Shown piece after piece: positions 9,333 to 18,210 of a stretch of DNA of 64,000 bases (position 1 is its first letter; each line of letters opens with the position of its first letter). The DNA comes from Caecibacter massiliensis (lineage in GTDB: Bacteria; Bacillota; Negativicutes; Veillonellales; Megasphaeraceae), in assembly GCA_900095875.1 (NCBI GenBank), contig LT608311.1, positions 2,543,196 through 2,607,195 on the forward strand. Direction: 5' to 3'. The notes under the pieces were generated by a model. It was not told the DNA's origin and did not search any database. It worked only from the letters and a program-made list of their open reading frames with translations. A program made the position numbers and the translations under genes.

Positions 9333-10394
9333 ATGGATATGCATGAACATCCTTTATATATAGAAGACGTTAAAAAAGTAGCAGAAATGGCCCTGCCTTG
9401 GGAAAAAATCTCAGATACTTCAGTTCTTATTTCTGGAGCTACAGGCTTGATTGGTTCTTTTTTGGTTGATGTACTTATGTGGCGTAATACCTATAAAAAG
9501 GCAAACTGCCGTATTTTTGCATTGGGGAGAAATGTGGAAAAAGCTTTGAAACGTTTTTCTTTTTATATTGATTCTCCTTTTTTTCATTTTATTTCCCATG
9601 ATATTAATGAACCGATGCAAGGAAAAACAGATGAGAACGTTGATTATGTCTTCCATCTAGCCAGCAATACTCATCCGGTGGCCTATGCAATTGATCCTAT
9701 TGGAACGATTACGACTAATATTATTGGTTTGAAAAATATGTTGGATTTCAGTGTGGAACATAATACTAAAAGATTTGTTTTTGCGTCTTCCAATGAGATT
9801 TATGGGGAAAATAGAGGCGATCAGGAATTTTTTGATGAACATTATTGTGGCTATATAAATTGCAATACATTGCGTGCTGGATATCCAGAAAGCAAACGGT
9901 GTGGAGAAGCTCTATGTCAGGCGTATATAGAGCAAAAAAATCTAGATATAGTTATTCCAAGGTTTACGCGCTCCTATGGCCCTACTATGTTGGAAAGTGA
10001 TACAAAGGCCATCAGTCAATTTATTAAAAAAGCTGTGGCAGGAGAAAATATCGTTTTAAAGAGTGCAGGGAACCAGTATTATTCCTATACGTATATGGCA
10101 GATGCTGTTTTAGGGCTTTTGATAATTCTTCTATTAGGAAAAACAGGAGAAGCTTATAATATTGCGAATCAAAGCTCAGATATTACTCTAAGAAATCTTG
10201 CTTCTATTCTTGCGAGCATTGCAGGAACAAAAGTAATTTTTGAAATTCCAGATGCTATTGAAAAGGCTGGTTATAGCAAGGCTACAAAGGCGAGACTAGA
10301 TGGATCTAAATTACGAATGTTAGGGTGGTATCCATTTTATAATATAAAAACTGGGATTCAGAAAACTGTTAAAATTTTATCAGAGTTAAAGTGA
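9333..10394 (+). CDS. NAD-dependent epimerase/dehydratase family protein
   Basis: Extended short-chain dehydrogenase, 353 residues, probably modifying a nucleotide- or phospho-sugar. The NAD-binding GxxGxxG is in LISGATGLIGSFLVDVL near residue 30, and the catalytic YxxxK is in YPESKRCGEALC near residue 188. Preceded by FASSNEIYGEN, it fits the sugar epimerase/dehydratase layout, with the C-terminal substrate domain intact. GAGGA lies just upstream of ATG 9333, ten bases after the cytidylyltransferase gene. Pairing with the IspD-like enzyme suggests that the two make one activated building block, but the substrate is unknown. Confidence 0.82.
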   Translation: MDMHEHPLYIEDVKKVAEMALPWEKISDTSVLISGATGLIGSFLVDVLMWRNTYKKANCRIFALGRNVEKALKRFSFYIDSPFFHFISHDINEPMQGKTDENVDYVFHLASNTHPVAYAIDPIGTITTNIIGLKNMLDFSVEHNTKRFVFASSNEIYGENRGDQEFFDEHYCGYINCNTLRAGYPESKRCGEALCQAYIEQKNLDIVIPRFTRSYGPTMLESDTKAISQFIKKAVAGENIVLKSAGNQYYSYTYMADAVLGLLIILLLGKTGEAYNIANQSSDITLRNLASILASIAGTKVIFEIPDAIEKAGYSKATKARLDGSKLRMLGWYPFYNIKTGIQKTVKILSELK

Positions 10395-10476
10395 AAAATA
10401 CGATTATATTGGTGCTTATACTGAAAGTGTTATTCTAAAATAGAAAATATTTTTTAACTTTTGGTAGGTGAGATAG

Positions 10477-11529
10477 ATGATTAAAAAAGTAATAGAGTCG
10501 AAACCATTAGTATCTATTATTATCCCCGTGTATAACGTCCAGAAGTATTTAGTAAAATGTTTGGATAGCTTATTATTGCAAACTTATAAAAATATTGAAA
10601 TTATCTTAGTAGATGATGGAAGTCTTGATAATAGTTCATCTGTTTGTAAACAATATGTAGCAAAAGACTCGAGAATTTACTTTATTATGCAAGAAAATGC
10701 TGGAGTTACAGCAGCTAGATTGAATGGTTTTCTTCACTCCCATGGAAAATTTATTATGTTTGTTGATGCTGATGATTATGTTTCGCCCCAAATTGTAGAA
10801 CTCATGCTACGATGTCAGCAGAAGTATCAGGCGGATATGGTTTCCTGCCAATACTACGATGTAAAAGATGAACGGGTGATACCTGCTTCAATTCGCCCTG
10901 CATTAGGTTATTATGACAAGAAGAAAATTCAACAGCTCTTGGCAAAGAATTTTCTTTACGATAAAAGTACAAGACTAGCTGGTATGAGCGGTTTTCTCTG
11001 GTCAAAGCTTTTTAAGCGGTGTTTTGTTCAGGATGCATTAGAAGTTGGTAAAGGAATTATTCATTGTGAAGATCAAATTGCCATATTTGAAATGTTATAT
11101 AGTATAAACAGTATGTTTGTCATGCAAAAACCATTATACTATTATGTAGTACGGAAAGGACAAGCAACAAGGAGTTATAATGTGGCATATTGGAGAAATT
11201 TTGAATTATTTTTTTCAAAATTACAAGAAATAGATCAGGCAAATTATTTAAAAAAACAATTGCCTAATCGGGTGGTTATGACGTTGACAAGCTTGATAAA
11301 AATGGAATTTATCAATGACAAAATTTCCATTTTTCAACGCTACCTTTCTGTTAAGAAAAATTTTTCGAACTTATTACGCTCGATGGGTAAGAATGCGAAT
11401 ACCTCTGAAATGGGATGGAAGGTACGATTGCAGTATTACTTGATAATGCATCGAGCGTTTTTGTTATATGGAGTGTTTATTTTTTTGAATGGGATTTTGA
11501 AAAATATGTATAAAAAACACAGAAAATAG
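10477..11529 (+). CDS. Glycosyltransferase family 2
   Basis: Inverting GT-A glycosyltransferase of 350 residues. The N-terminal domain starts VSIIIPVYNVQKYLVKCLDS, then IILVDDGSLDNS for nucleotide binding and FVDADDYVSP as the DxD-type metal site near residue 95. A basic C-terminal tail with a hydrophobic segment (about 320-345) suggests membrane association. GGTAGGTGAGATAG precedes ATG 10477. An 82-base gap from the epimerase shows no promoter or terminator I can support. It likely adds one sugar of the repeat unit. Confidence 0.85.
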   Translation: MIKKVIESKPLVSIIIPVYNVQKYLVKCLDSLLLQTYKNIEIILVDDGSLDNSSSVCKQYVAKDSRIYFIMQENAGVTAARLNGFLHSHGKFIMFVDADDYVSPQIVELMLRCQQKYQADMVSCQYYDVKDERVIPASIRPALGYYDKKKIQQLLAKNFLYDKSTRLAGMSGFLWSKLFKRCFVQDALEVGKGIIHCEDQIAIFEMLYSINSMFVMQKPLYYYVVRKGQATRSYNVAYWRNFELFFSKLQEIDQANYLKKQLPNRVVMTLTSLIKMEFINDKISIFQRYLSVKKNFSNLLRSMGKNANTSEMGWKVRLQYYLIMHRAFLLYGVFIFLNGILKNMYKKHRK

Positions 11530-11565
11530 TGCAAATGATTAATTAATTTATAGAAAGAGGATATC

Positions 11566-13161
11566 ATGCCTATACAATTACGAAATAAATTATTCTTTTT
11601 TGTAGTTTTGTTTCTAATTTTTCCCAATATACCTCGTCTTTTACAACTTAATTTCATAGGTGCATTTTTAGGAAAAGATTTAAGCTTTTATCCCATCCTT
11701 GTAGGTGCATTTTTCTCAGGATATACATTTTTTAAAAGGGAAGAACTGCAAATTCATAAAGAAGAAAGAATATTTTTTATTTATATTGCAGCCTATGTTT
11801 TTATTCTTATGCTGTCTTTTTTGCATGGATTAGCAATCTATCCTTATTATGAAGCCATTCTGACTGGACCTGCAGATCAAATTGAGAAACTGCCTCTTGT
11901 TCAGCAATTTTTGTTAAATAAAGGCATACAAGTAGATACAGAGTCATTATTAAAAATCTGGATGTTCGCTCGCCCTATTAAAAGTTTTATTTTGGAAACT
12001 TTTTGGTACTTCGCACTACCTTATCTTATTTTTGCTTGGTATAGAAAGAATATAAATGAAGGCTTTTCTATTTTAACGAAGGCTGTGTTTACGGCTGCCG
12101 TTCTGGTTTGTGGGTATAATATAATAGATTTTTTCTACTTAAGTGGTAGTCCTATTGCTGAAAATATATTATGTGTGCTAAATCCGATTGTCCATGACAT
12201 AAAGTCTAATGGAACCTGGTGGCCGCCACTGTTATGGAAGGGACAGCTGAGATCTCTTTTTGCTGAACCGTCACACTATGGTATCTATTCAGCATTTGCC
12301 ATGCCCTTTCTTTGGTACCAGTTAGGGCAAAAGCAAAATATTAAAAGTAAACTTATTCTTATATTTATTATGGCGATATTTACCTATAGTCTTTTTTTAA
12401 CAAAAGCTCGGACAGCAAATGCGCTTTTTGTTGGAGAATTGCTTCTTTTAATTATCTTTTCTTTATGGAAAAGACAAAAATATCTTGTCAAACGAATGGC
12501 CTTTATTATTACGATATCATTTATAACATTTGCTGCGGCTACGTTTTCCTTAAGTCTTATGCCCGGAAGTCCTCAAGGAAATTTTCAAGAAAATTCTATG
12601 GAGTATAATAAAGTTGATAAACAAATGACATCTTATGTAAATGATAACCTAGGCTCTTTGGCCAGCAAGAACAAGAGGAGCAACAGAGCTCGTTTTTCTA
12701 TCCTAGAAGCGAGTATCGCAATAGGGAAAGATTATCCATTACTTGGTGTTGGCAAATCTTTAAGGCATGCCTATATACCGGATTATTTATCCGAAGAGGG
12801 AAAAGACAACGCAGAAGTACAATATTGGATGAAGAATCAAAAAGAAAAGGGAATCATGAAGTCGGGATTCCCAGCATTAGGGGAATATTGTACCCGGTTT
12901 GCAGAAACAGGGATTCTTGGTTTAGTCATTTATTTACTGCCTGCTCTTTTTTTAGCATTCCAGCTAATAAGAAGGATTATATTGGCTGGTGAGCAGCAGG
13001 AAAGGGAACGATGCATATTTTTCTTTATTTCATTGGCAGGGATTATGGCTTCCGGACTGGGAGATAACATGAGTATCACTTGTTGTTATTGGATTCTTAT
13101 GGGACTTGGTTACGCATTGATTTTGTCCCCATATAAAAAGGAGAAACATGAATCAGCGTAA
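11566..13161 (+). CDS. O-antigen/capsule polymerase-like membrane protein (Wzy type)
   Basis: A 531-residue polytopic membrane protein with about ten or more hydrophobic helices and a large soluble loop around residues 320-440. The loop contains DYPLLGVGKSLRHAYIP, the 'PLLGVG' feature typical of O-antigen ligase/polymerase (Wzy/WaaL) proteins. FAEPSHYGIYSAFAMPFLW near residue 235 is also characteristic of putative Wzy proteins. It overlaps the flippase gene by 14 bases, as expected for a Wzx/Wzy pair. It probably polymerises lipid-linked repeat units in the periplasm. A ligase role cannot be excluded from sequence alone. Confidence 0.78.
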   Translation: MPIQLRNKLFFFVVLFLIFPNIPRLLQLNFIGAFLGKDLSFYPILVGAFFSGYTFFKREELQIHKEERIFFIYIAAYVFILMLSFLHGLAIYPYYEAILTGPADQIEKLPLVQQFLLNKGIQVDTESLLKIWMFARPIKSFILETFWYFALPYLIFAWYRKNINEGFSILTKAVFTAAVLVCGYNIIDFFYLSGSPIAENILCVLNPIVHDIKSNGTWWPPLLWKGQLRSLFAEPSHYGIYSAFAMPFLWYQLGQKQNIKSKLILIFIMAIFTYSLFLTKARTANALFVGELLLLIIFSLWKRQKYLVKRMAFIITISFITFAAATFSLSLMPGSPQGNFQENSMEYNKVDKQMTSYVNDNLGSLASKNKRSNRARFSILEASIAIGKDYPLLGVGKSLRHAYIPDYLSEEGKDNAEVQYWMKNQKEKGIMKSGFPALGEYCTRFAETGILGLVIYLLPALFLAFQLIRRIILAGEQQERERCIFFFISLAGIMASGLGDNMSITCCYWILMGLGYALILSPYKKEKHESA

Positions 13162-14662
13162 ATTAGGAATTTTATTGAGTTATCTCAATATTATATTACA
13201 TGCCGTAATCGGTTTTTTATATGTTCCGATTTTACTTCATTATATCGGGAAAAGCGAGTATGGACTCTATCAGTTGATAGGGTCCTTGATTGCGTATTTC
13301 AGTATTATGGATTTTGGCCTGACGGCTGCAGTTATTCGCTTTTATACAAAGTATAAGGCCCTTGATGATAAGCAAGGTATGGAAAATATTTTGGCTATTT
13401 CCCTTCGTGGATATGGAATCGTAACTTGCCTGGCATTGATTGTTGGAGGAATTTGCTATCTTTTCCTTGATACGGCTTTCGAGAATTCCATGACTACTGC
13501 AGAGTTAATAGAAGCAAAGGATATGTTCCTTCTTCTGTTGTTCAACATTGCGATTACTCTGTCTACCATGATATTTCGCGCGGTTATCAATGCGCATGAA
13601 CGTTTCTTTTTCCTGAAAGGATTAGAAACATTGCAATTAATTTTGCAGCCTGTTCTGGTCGTATTGGTTTTGCAACGTCATCCCACTGCTTTTTCAGTAG
13701 CCGCAGTACAAACGGGAATCAATATCTTTTTGATTATATCTAGAGTTTATTATTGCTTTTTCAAACTGCATATCAAAATCAAATACCATTATTGGAATTC
13801 TGAATTGTTCCACTCATTTAAACGGTTAGCGTTGAGCGTATTTGCGGTAAGTTTGATTGATCAGGTGTTTTGGAAAACTAACCAAGTCATTTTGGGGATT
13901 GTTAGTGGGACGGCAGCAGTAGCTGTTTATTCCATTGCATCTTTGATTTATATGAATTATATGGCTCTTTCAACAGCTATTTCTGGCGTATATTTACCAC
14001 ATGTTACAGAAATTGTTGCTAAAAGAGAGCCGGTTCAAAAATTGTCTGATTTGTTCATTCAGATTGGTCGCTGGCAGTATTACTTGTTAGCCTTAGTAGC
14101 TACAGGATTTATCATATTCGGTAGACAGTTTATTCAAATCTGGGCCGGTCATGGTTTTGAAGATGCTTACTGGATTACCATTTTGATTATCCTTCCCTTT
14201 ACCATTGATTTAATCCAGAATATCGGCCTGGCTATATTGCAGGCTATGAATCAATACACATTCAGGGCACGGATTTATTTTTGTGTAGGCGTATTAAATC
14301 TTTGCCTTGCTATTCCTTTAGGTATTTATTATGGTGGCATTGGCTGTGCTGTTGCGACAGCGATTGCCATGATATTGGGAAATGGACTGGCGATGAACTG
14401 GTTTTATGCAAAACAAATTCACTTGGATATTCGTAGGTTTTGGAATGAAATATTACACATTTCTATTACTGTGGGAATTTGTTTAGTAGTAGGTTATATG
14501 GGTAATCTGATTTTTGCATCAAATTCTCTCGTTATATTTATATCAAAAGTTCTTGCCTATACCATCATATACATAACTGGAATATACTATTTTTCTATGT
14601 CAAATGATGAGAAACATAAAGTGATGAATGGATTTAAACAAATTCATGATAAAATTTCTTAG
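13148..14662 (+). CDS. Polysaccharide flippase (Wzx type)
   Basis: Oligosaccharide flippase of the MOP/PST superfamily, 504 residues with about 12-14 membrane helices. It begins with LGILLSYLNIILHAVIGFLYVPILL and contains GKSEYGLYQLIGSLIAYFSI, a standard start for this family. It should move undecaprenyl-linked repeat units across the inner membrane. GGAG precedes ATG 13148, inside the end of the polymerase gene. The TAG stop at 14660-14662 is followed directly and in the same frame by a UDP-galactopyranose mutase sequence without its start, so the stop marks a recombination junction. Confidence 0.88.
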   Translation: MNQRKLGILLSYLNIILHAVIGFLYVPILLHYIGKSEYGLYQLIGSLIAYFSIMDFGLTAAVIRFYTKYKALDDKQGMENILAISLRGYGIVTCLALIVGGICYLFLDTAFENSMTTAELIEAKDMFLLLLFNIAITLSTMIFRAVINAHERFFFLKGLETLQLILQPVLVVLVLQRHPTAFSVAAVQTGINIFLIISRVYYCFFKLHIKIKYHYWNSELFHSFKRLALSVFAVSLIDQVFWKTNQVILGIVSGTAAVAVYSIASLIYMNYMALSTAISGVYLPHVTEIVAKREPVQKLSDLFIQIGRWQYYLLALVATGFIIFGRQFIQIWAGHGFEDAYWITILIILPFTIDLIQNIGLAILQAMNQYTFRARIYFCVGVLNLCLAIPLGIYYGGIGCAVATAIAMILGNGLAMNWFYAKQIHLDIRRFWNEILHISITVGICLVVGYMGNLIFASNSLVIFISKVLAYTIIYITGIYYFSMSNDEKHKVMNGFKQIHDKIS

Positions 14663-15697
14663 GACGGCAAGTCTTGTCTGGTTCTGGAACGGCGTGCTCA
14701 TGTAGGTGGTAATGTGTACTGTGAAGAAAGGGAAGGCATCCGGATTCACAAGTATGGAGCTCACATTTTCCATACCTCAAACAAAGAAGTTTGGGATTAT
14801 GTGAATCAGTTTGTGGAATTCAATAATTATGTCAATTCACCGGTAGCCAATTATAAGGGTGAGTTGTATAATCTGCCTTTTAATATGAATACCTTCAGCA
14901 AGATGTGGGGTGTCGTCACGCCTGCAGAAGCCGCTGTCAAGATTGCCCAGCAGCGCCAGGAAGCTGGTATTACGGAACCGAAGAATCTGGAAGAACAGGC
15001 TATTTCCCTCATCGGTACGGATATCTATACGAAACTAATCAAAGGGTATACGGAAAAGCAATGGGGCCGTAGCTGTACAGAACTTCCTGCGTTTATTATA
15101 AAGCGTCTGCCTGTACGGTACACGTTTGACAATAACTATTTCAATGACCGTTACCAGGGCATTCCTATTGGAGGTTATAATGTATTGATTGACGCACTCC
15201 TTGAAGGCATCGAAGTACGTACTGGTGTTGATTATAATCAGGTCCGTCAGGAATATGAAGGCATAGCTAAGACGGTAGTCTATACTGGTCCTGTTGATGA
15301 ATACTTTGATTATAAATTGGGACGACTGGAATACCGGGGACTCCGCTTTGAAACGGAACGGCTGGAAGAAGTGAATCACCAGGGTGTAGCCGTCATGAAT
15401 TACACCGACCGGGAAACGCCGTACACGCGCAGCATCGAACACAAGCATTTTGAATTTGGCACACAGCCTGTCACGTATGTAACCAAGGAATATCCGGCTG
15501 ACTGGCAGCCCGGAAAAGAAGCATACTATCCGGTAAATAATGAACGGAACCAGAAATTGTACTGTCAATATGCCGCTCTGGCAGCAGAAGAAAAAAATGT
15601 CATCTTTGGCGGTCGTCTGGCTGAATATAAGTATTACGATATGGATGATGTCATTGCCAGTGCATTGGATATGGTAAAGAAAGTAATGGCAGAATAG
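14663..15697 (+). pseudogene. glf: UDP-galactopyranose mutase, N-terminus missing
   Basis: Glf converts UDP-galactopyranose to UDP-galactofuranose using reduced FAD. The reading frame begins immediately after the Wzx stop with DGKSCLVLERRAHVGGNVY, normally residues 25-45 of the enzyme. The first ~25 residues, including the FAD-binding GAGxxG loop, are absent. The rest is complete and well preserved (GAHIFHTSNKEVWDYVN, YTEKQWGRSC, GIPIGGYN, the terminal FGGRLAEYKYYDMDDV). The first possible start inside it is GTG 14714. Without the dinucleotide loop it should not bind FAD normally, so it is scored as broken. Base composition is clearly more GC-rich than the upstream cassette. Confidence 0.8.
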
Positions 15698-15713
15698 GGT
15701 AGGAGATATAATG

Positions 15714-16577
15714 ATGAAACCGATACGCAAGGCCGTCATCCCGGCAGCTGGATTTGGTACCCGTTTTCTACCAGCTACTAAATCTATTCCTAAAGAAATG
15801 ATTCCTATCGTAGACAAGCCAGTCATTCAATACATTGTAGAAGAAGCGTTGCAAAGCGGCATCGAAGAAATTTTGATTATTACCGGCCATGGAAAACGGG
15901 CTATTGAAGACCATTTCGACACCAACGTAGAATTAGAGTATGACCTGTATCAAAAAGGAAAAGCCCAGATGTTGAAGCTGGTACAAGATATTTCGGCAAT
16001 CAACGTTCATTATATTCATCAGAAACATATCCGCGGTTTGGGAGATGCCATTCTTTGTGCTAAATCATTCATTGACAATGATCCCTTTGCCGTCCTTCTC
16101 GGCGATGATATGATGTATAATAATCAGAATCCTGCACTTCAGCAACTATTGCAAGCCTACGACAAGACAGGAACAACGATTATGGGCTGTCAGCCAATGA
16201 CGGAAGAACAAATGATGCCCGTAGATGCCCTGGAAGGAAGCCAATGTGCCGATAGTGGACTCATACGCGTTCACAATATACAAGAGCTACACAAAGCCCC
16301 CAAAGGTAGCCAAAACTATAATTGCCTGGGAAGATACGTTTTCACCCCGGATATCTTTGAAATCCTGAATCGGGTAGAACCCAGGGACGATGGAGAAATC
16401 CACTTGCACGATGCCCTGCGCCTCATGCTGGACCGACAGGCTATATACGCCTGCCCAATAAAAGGCAAGCGATACGACACGGCCAACAAACTGGACTACC
16501 TAAAAGCAACGGTAGAATACGCCCTAAGACGAAAAGACCTGGGCCCATCTTTTCGCGAATACCTGAAAGAGCTATAG
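15714..16577 (+). CDS. galU: UTP-glucose-1-phosphate uridylyltransferase
   Basis: Makes UDP-glucose from UTP and glucose 1-phosphate, supplying the cell-envelope glycan pathways. The 287-residue protein has the GalU signature AVIPAAGFGTRFLPATKSI, then PKEMIPIVDKPVIQYIVEEA, LGDDMMY and the terminal KGKRYDTANKLDYLKATVEY. AGGAG at 15701-15705 is 8 bases from ATG 15714 and 5 from ATG 15711; the former is preferred. It closes the polysaccharide locus and follows the truncated glf by only a few bases. No convincing terminator follows. Confidence 0.95.
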   Translation: MKPIRKAVIPAAGFGTRFLPATKSIPKEMIPIVDKPVIQYIVEEALQSGIEEILIITGHGKRAIEDHFDTNVELEYDLYQKGKAQMLKLVQDISAINVHYIHQKHIRGLGDAILCAKSFIDNDPFAVLLGDDMMYNNQNPALQQLLQAYDKTGTTIMGCQPMTEEQMMPVDALEGSQCADSGLIRVHNIQELHKAPKGSQNYNCLGRYVFTPDIFEILNRVEPRDDGEIHLHDALRLMLDRQAIYACPIKGKRYDTANKLDYLKATVEYALRRKDLGPSFREYLKEL

Positions 16578-16671
16578 GCGCATAACATTCCAACCATATA
16601 TCAAATATAAACCAAAACCCCTGTCACCAGATTCCCATGATTCTGACTGGCAGTGGCCGGTTCGCAGACAG

Positions 16672-16757
16672 CATAGTTGAATATTCAACTATAGTAGCTG
16701 TGCCTATAGCAGCAGGATGATGTGAAATAATCGGAAACTTCTTGACACTAACCTTTA
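16672..16757 (+). repeat. Dispersed ~85 bp repeat, copy 1 (left flank of island)
   Basis: Begins with a 20-base palindrome (16673-16692) centred on GAATATTC. It then runs through TGTGCCTAT, GATGTGAAATAA and CGGAAACTTCTTGACACTAA to about 16757. The same order of blocks recurs at 20478-20556 with about 85-90 percent identity by eye and a three-base length difference. Nothing in it looks coding. The two copies bracket the ATPase/TOPRIM and Rpn genes. Confidence 0.75.
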
Positions 16758-16769
16758 CAGATTTGATGA

Positions 16770-16798
16770 TTTACAAATTTGATACAAAATGTTACAAT
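16770..16798 (+). promoter_or_regulatory. Probable sigma-70 promoter of the ATPase gene
   Basis: TTTACA at 16770-16775 and TACAAT at 16793-16798 are separated by 17 bases. They lie 36 bases before the ATG of the ATPase gene and directly after repeat copy 1. No operator is evident. Confidence 0.55.
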
Positions 16799-16833
16799 AA
16801 TAAAAAATAAATCAATAAAAATAGGTGATTATA

Positions 16834-18210
16834 ATGGATAAAAAATATGATTTGCGTATTATAGAATTATCCTTACATAATTTTATGAATGTTGCCGATG
16901 GACGTGTTAGATTATCTTGTTCAAAAGATAAACAGCGGAATTTTGGCCGTTCTGATATTTTAGGTATATATGGACAGAATGGTTCAGGGAAAACTGCTTT
17001 TATCCATGCTTTAGCGATTATCAAAACTTGTCTTATGGGACAAAAACTGAATGATGAAGTTGCTGCTTATATAAAAAAAGATACTTCCAGTATGACAATC
17101 CATATCGGTTTTTCGGCATGTATTGATGAGAATATTTGTGATATTTTTTATGATGTTACTATACAGCGGGAACAGGATGATAATCAGGCAAAGGCGCAGA
17201 TAAGTGCAGAACGTATTTCTGTATGTAATGGGAAAAACAGAAAACAAACATGTATAAGTAGTGATATTTTAAATGTATTACGACCTAAAAAAGATTTTAA
17301 TGACCTATTGAAAGCTAATAATATAGATTTACAAGTAAAAAAAGGCATTGTACAAAGTCAAGGAAGATCTTTTATTTTTTCTAATGAATTATATAAAAGC
17401 ATGGAGACTATAAAGGATCGAGATAGTATCAGCCAAACTCGTTTTATTTTAACGCAGTTAAAGAAATTCGCCACAGAGTATTTATATATCATTGGAATAA
17501 AAGACATTGGATTTATTAATTTGAGTATTCTTATGCCTTTTTATTTTCATATACAAGACGATAATACACATTCGTTTGGTACCATCGCGATTCCTATCGA
17601 TGGTCCTGCGACCATACCACAAAACGCATGTAAAACTGCTGAAACCTTAATCAATGATATGAATTCAGTTTTAACCTTTTTAATTCCCGATTTTCAATTA
17701 GAGATGAAGGACATTGGCGATGAGCTTGATTTGCAAGGCAAAAAAATGAAAAGGATAGAACTTGTATCTCTAAGAAATGGACAGGCGATTCCCCTGAAAT
17801 ATGAATCAGAAGGAATCAAAAAAATACTGAGTATCCTTCATGTTTTCACGGGTGCTTTTAATGATTCGTCTATGACTATAGCTATTGATGAGTTTGACGC
17901 TGGGGTATTTGAATATTTATTGGGAGAAATGTTGGAAATATTTGAAAAATCGGGGAAAGGACAACTTATTTTCACATCCCATAATTTGCGTCCTTTAGAA
18001 TTGTTAGATAAAGAATTTATTGTTTTTACTACGACTAATCCTAAAAATAGATACATACGCTTAAAAAATGTAAAGAGTAATAATAATTTACGAGATTTTT
18101 ATTATCGCACTATTCTTTTAGGTGGACAAGATGAAAATTTATACCATGAAACTAATCAATATAGGCTGCGATATGCTTTGAGAAAGGCAGGACATCATGG
18201 GGAAAACTAA
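16834..18210 (+). CDS. AAA/ABC-type ATPase of a two-gene candidate defence module
   Basis: A 458-residue SMC/OLD-like ATPase (AAA_15/AAA_21 style). Walker A is GQNGSGKT at residues 47-54. A signature-like SEGIKKI is near residue 323, Walker B is MTIAIDEFDAG near 350, and the switch histidine is in FTSHNLRPL near 381. There are no membrane segments. ATG 16834 follows AGGTG at good spacing; an in-frame GTG at 16825 overlaps that site. It overlaps the next gene by 14 bases. ATPases of this kind next to a TOPRIM-like partner occur in anti-phage systems such as PARIS, AbiL and RloAB, so defence is a reasonable inference, not a demonstration. Strongly AT-rich compared with galU. Confidence 0.75.
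   Translation: MDKKYDLRIIELSLHNFMNVADGRVRLSCSKDKQRNFGRSDILGIYGQNGSGKTAFIHALAIIKTCLMGQKLNDEVAAYIKKDTSSMTIHIGFSACIDENICDIFYDVTIQREQDDNQAKAQISAERISVCNGKNRKQTCISSDILNVLRPKKDFNDLLKANNIDLQVKKGIVQSQGRSFIFSNELYKSMETIKDRDSISQTRFILTQLKKFATEYLYIIGIKDIGFINLSILMPFYFHIQDDNTHSFGTIAIPIDGPATIPQNACKTAETLINDMNSVLTFLIPDFQLEMKDIGDELDLQGKKMKRIELVSLRNGQAIPLKYESEGIKKILSILHVFTGAFNDSSMTIAIDEFDAGVFEYLLGEMLEIFEKSGKGQLIFTSHNLRPLELLDKEFIVFTTTNPKNRYIRLKNVKSNNNLRDFYYRTILLGGQDENLYHETNQYRLRYALRKAGHHGEN

Noticed and set aside
16578..16671. Terminator of galU
   Set aside because: Short complementary segments (CTGTCACCAG, CTGACTGGCAG) exist but do not form a convincing stem with a T-tract.
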